From Loktanella sp. IMCC34160 (GTDB taxonomy: Bacteria > Pseudomonadota > Alphaproteobacteria > Rhodobacterales > Rhodobacteraceae): 64,000 nt of DNA. The stretch is from NCBI RefSeq assembly GCF_004145845.1, contig NZ_SELP01000004.1, positions 1 through 64,000 of the forward strand, written 5' to 3'. Positions 62,159-64,000 of the stretch are shown here, one piece after another; position 1 is the stretch's first letter; every line of letters begins with the position of its first letter. The notes below the pieces were generated by a model. The model was given only the letters and a program-made list of their open reading frames with translations, ran no database searches and was not told where the DNA came from. Both the position numbers and the translations under genes were made by a program.

Positions 62159-63130
62159 CTAGCCATAGTCGCGCAGCACCCCGGCAAAGAGGTCGGCATC
62201 GACGTTGCCGCCCGAAGCGGTGCAGATGACCGCGTCGCCCTCAATCTGGTCACCGTGATAAAGGGCCGCGGCAAGCGCCACCGCGCCGCCCGGTTCGATC
62301 ACTACCCGCAGGTGGTTAAAGGCGGCAGCCATGGCGCGGCGGCAGTCTTCCTCGGGCACTGCGATCCCGGGTCCGCACAGCCGCTTCATGATCGGGAATG
62401 TCAGGTCGCCGGGGCGGGGGGTGATGATCGCGTCGCAGATCGACCCGGATTTGCGGGCATTGGTCTGGACCGTGCCGGTCGCAAGCGAGCGTTTCACATC
62501 GTCGAACCCCTCCGGCTCGACCGGGCGGACGCGCAGGCCGGGCGCATCCGCCGCGCAGGCCAGCGCGATGCCCGAGGTCAGACCGCCACCGCCGCAGCAG
62601 ACAAGCACATCGGCGGTGTCGATCCCCAGCGCCTTGGCATCCTCGGCAATCTCAAGCCCCGTGGTGCCTTGTCCGGCGATCACCTGCGGTTCGTCGAAAG
62701 GCTTGATCAGGGTCAGTCCGCGTTCAGCGGACAGGGCCGCGCCGATCTCGTCCCGGTCCTCGGTCTCACGGTCGTACAGAACCACCTCGGCCCCCAGACC
62801 GCGGGTGTTGTCGATTTTCACTTTGGGCGCGTCGGCGGGCATGATGATCACGGCAGGCGCACCCATTTCGCGGGCAGCACGGGCCACGCCCTGCGCATGG
62901 TTGCCGCTGGAAAAGGCGATGACGCCCGCCTTGCGCTGATCGTCCGACAGGGCGGACACGGCAGACCAGCCACCCCGAAACTTGAAGCTGCCGGTGTGCT
63001 GCAAGCACTCGGGTTTCAGCAGCACACGGCGGCCCGCGATCTCATCCAGAAACGGCGAGGCCAAAAGCGGCGTGCGCAGGGCATGGCCCTTCAGCCGCCC
63101 GGCTGCGGCGCGGATCATGTCGATGTTCAT
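62159..63130 (-). CDS. threonine/serine dehydratase (PLP-dependent)
   Basis: 323 residues, fold type II. PLP lysine in TGSFKFRGG (near 50), SSGNHAQGVARAA, glycine-rich phosphate loop VLVCCGGGGLTSGIALA and C-terminal CTASGGN. It lacks the ACT domain of biosynthetic IlvA, so it is a catabolic threonine/serine dehydratase or serine racemase relative. Overlaps the following hydrolase gene start by 4 bases. Confidence 0.9.
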   Translation of the reverse strand: MNIDMIRAAAGRLKGHALRTPLLASPFLDEIAGRRVLLKPECLQHTGSFKFRGGWSAVSALSDDQRKAGVIAFSSGNHAQGVARAAREMGAPAVIIMPADAPKVKIDNTRGLGAEVVLYDRETEDRDEIGAALSAERGLTLIKPFDEPQVIAGQGTTGLEIAEDAKALGIDTADVLVCCGGGGLTSGIALACAADAPGLRVRPVEPEGFDDVKRSLATGTVQTNARKSGSICDAIITPRPGDLTFPIMKRLCGPGIAVPEEDCRRAMAAAFNHLRVVIEPGGAVALAAALYHGDQIEGDAVICTASGGNVDADLFAGVLRDYG

Positions 63131-63948
63131 TGCATTTCCTCCAGCCAGCGATGCAGCGCGGCGACGGCTTCGGGTTCGTCCAGAAATGGCACATGGCCCC
63201 GGTCGGGCACTTCGGCGCGGATCAGGCCGGGGTGGCGGCGGGCCATTTCATCGGCGGTTTTGACCGACAGAAGGTCCGAATTCGCACCCCGGATCAGGGC
63301 CAGCGGCAGGCCGTCGAAGGCATCGAACAGCGGCCACAAATCCGGCGGGGTGGTGTCGAAGGCGGCCAGAACCGGACCGCGCAGGGCCGGGTCATAGCGG
63401 ATGACAAGGCCCTTGTCGGTTTCCTCGTAATGCTGGGCGACCTCTTGCAGCCAGCGCGACATCGGCACGTTCTTGAAATGCACCCAGTTGCGGTCTCGGA
63501 ACTCTGCCGCCTCGGCATAGGTCTTTTGCGCCGGGTTGCGGCCGACGTAGTCCTTGATGACCGACAGGCCCCGGTTTTCGATCACCGGGCCGATGTCGTT
63601 CAGGGCCACGCCAAGCAGCCGGTCCTTGGCGATCATCGCCAGCACCATGGAAATCAGCCCCCCGCGCGAGGTGCCAAGGATCGCGGTCTTTTCCACGCCC
63701 AGATGGTCCAGCAGCGCCAGCGCATCCTGCGCCTCTTGCGGGACGGTATAGGTGGCGGGATCGGCCCAGTCAGACCGGCCCCGTCCGCGATAGTCCATGC
63801 GGATCAGGCGGACGCCGGGAAGATGGGCGGCGACATGGTCGAAATCGGTGGTGTTGCGGGTCAGCCCGGGCAGGGCAAGCACGGGCAGGCCGCTGCCTGC
63901 TTCCTCGTAATACAGGCGGGTGCCGTCGGCGGCGGTGATATGGGGCAT
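63127..63948 (-). CDS. alpha/beta hydrolase
   Basis: 273 residues. ALPGLTRNTTDFDHVAAHLP, MDYRGRGRSDWADP, nucleophile Ser94 in LGTSRGGLIS, acid in GANSDLLS and His in DRGHVPFLDEP. Typical core of a lactonase/esterase or peptidase-like hydrolase. The start shares one base with the upstream gene stop, so it is within an operon with the threonine dehydratase. Confidence 0.85.
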   Translation of the reverse strand: MPHITAADGTRLYYEEAGSGLPVLALPGLTRNTTDFDHVAAHLPGVRLIRMDYRGRGRSDWADPATYTVPQEAQDALALLDHLGVEKTAILGTSRGGLISMVLAMIAKDRLLGVALNDIGPVIENRGLSVIKDYVGRNPAQKTYAEAAEFRDRNWVHFKNVPMSRWLQEVAQHYEETDKGLVIRYDPALRGPVLAAFDTTPPDLWPLFDAFDGLPLALIRGANSDLLSVKTADEMARRHPGLIRAEVPDRGHVPFLDEPEAVAALHRWLEEMQ

Positions 63949-64000
63949 CAGATCAGGTCCGGGATCTCGCTCAGGTCGCGCAGGATGCGGTGCGGGCTGG
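63948..64000 (-). CDS. C-terminal end of a truncated gene at the window edge
   Basis: 16 codons before TGA: SPHRILRDLSEIPDLI. The rest lies outside the window. This kind of ending occurs in HAD-superfamily phosphatases, but too little is present to be sure. Its stop overlaps the hydrolase start (TGATG), so it is the upstream gene of that operon. Confidence 0.45.
   Translation of the reverse strand, partial: SPHRILRDLSEIPDLI

Overview
The window is typical chromosome of a GC-rich alphaproteobacterium, most likely a Rhodobacteraceae (Roseobacter/Rhodobacter-type) species. The evidence is the strong GC-rich third-position codon bias, a small accessory NDUFS4-like complex I protein, nadA-nadB-nadC and rpsP-rimM-trmD operons in alphaproteobacterial style, and a GTTC-N7-GTTC LexA-type box. 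Almost every gene is chromosomal housekeeping; one 9-kb stretch (37389-46481) is a clearly bounded integrated island.

Layout. 46-122 is an initiator tRNA. 290-5755 is a capsule/exopolysaccharide export cluster (kpsT- and kpsE-like genes, an unusual hydrolase-sulfotransferase-sulfotransferase fusion, and a divergent kpsM-like permease). 5810-7528 is leuA with a leucine-rich leader peptide and alternative hairpins. 7576-12081 holds a GST, an SDR, two cold-shock genes with a shared leader, trxC, a TPR-methyltransferase and a secreted JAB-like protein. 12075-17005 has tesA divergent from a ybbA-ybbP ABC system, then a gamma-glutamylcyclotransferase and a thioesterase. 17241-23659 has ettA, an aldo-keto reductase, a beta-propeller protein, nadD, a PBP4-type peptidase and a YdeI-like protein. 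23656-29759 (minus) is one long operon ffh-GNAT-GNAT-GNAT-chorismate mutase-rpsP-rimM-sulfotransferase-trmD. 30673-34125 is nadA-nadB-nadC. 34411-36903 is a lower-GC patch of unknown small membrane, lipoprotein and soluble genes.

The island begins at the 3' end of tRNA-Arg(TCT) (37358-37434) and ends at a perfect 49-bp copy of that end at 46433-46481, next to a tyrosine integrase. It carries an AlpA-like regulator, a small PC4-like protein, a replication-initiation-like protein, an unknown coiled-coil protein behind a three-copy operator-like array, a divergent pair of membrane proteins, an IS1182-like transposase remnant, and a three-gene operon: two-TM protein, ImmA/IrrE metallopeptidase, T4-beta-family protein. 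That operon's promoter has a GTTC-N7-GTTC box lying exactly between its -35 and -10, so it is probably DNA-damage inducible. This is the best candidate for an undescribed (defence or stress-effector) system in the window.

After the island: msrB-msrA-selO (protein oxidation repair and AMPylation), a membrane protein, glpK, a CdsA-like/PlsC-like lipid pair, yiaA-pspA (envelope stress), and a TetR regulator. Three TGAAC-N3-GTTCA palindromes, one before tetR and two bracketing the pspA promoter, link that regulator to pspA. 55223-64000 is a catabolic or accessory run on the minus strand: enolase-superfamily dehydratase, alcohol dehydrogenase, MFS exporter, three alpha/beta hydrolases, EEP nuclease/phosphatase, threonine dehydratase and a truncated gene at the window edge.
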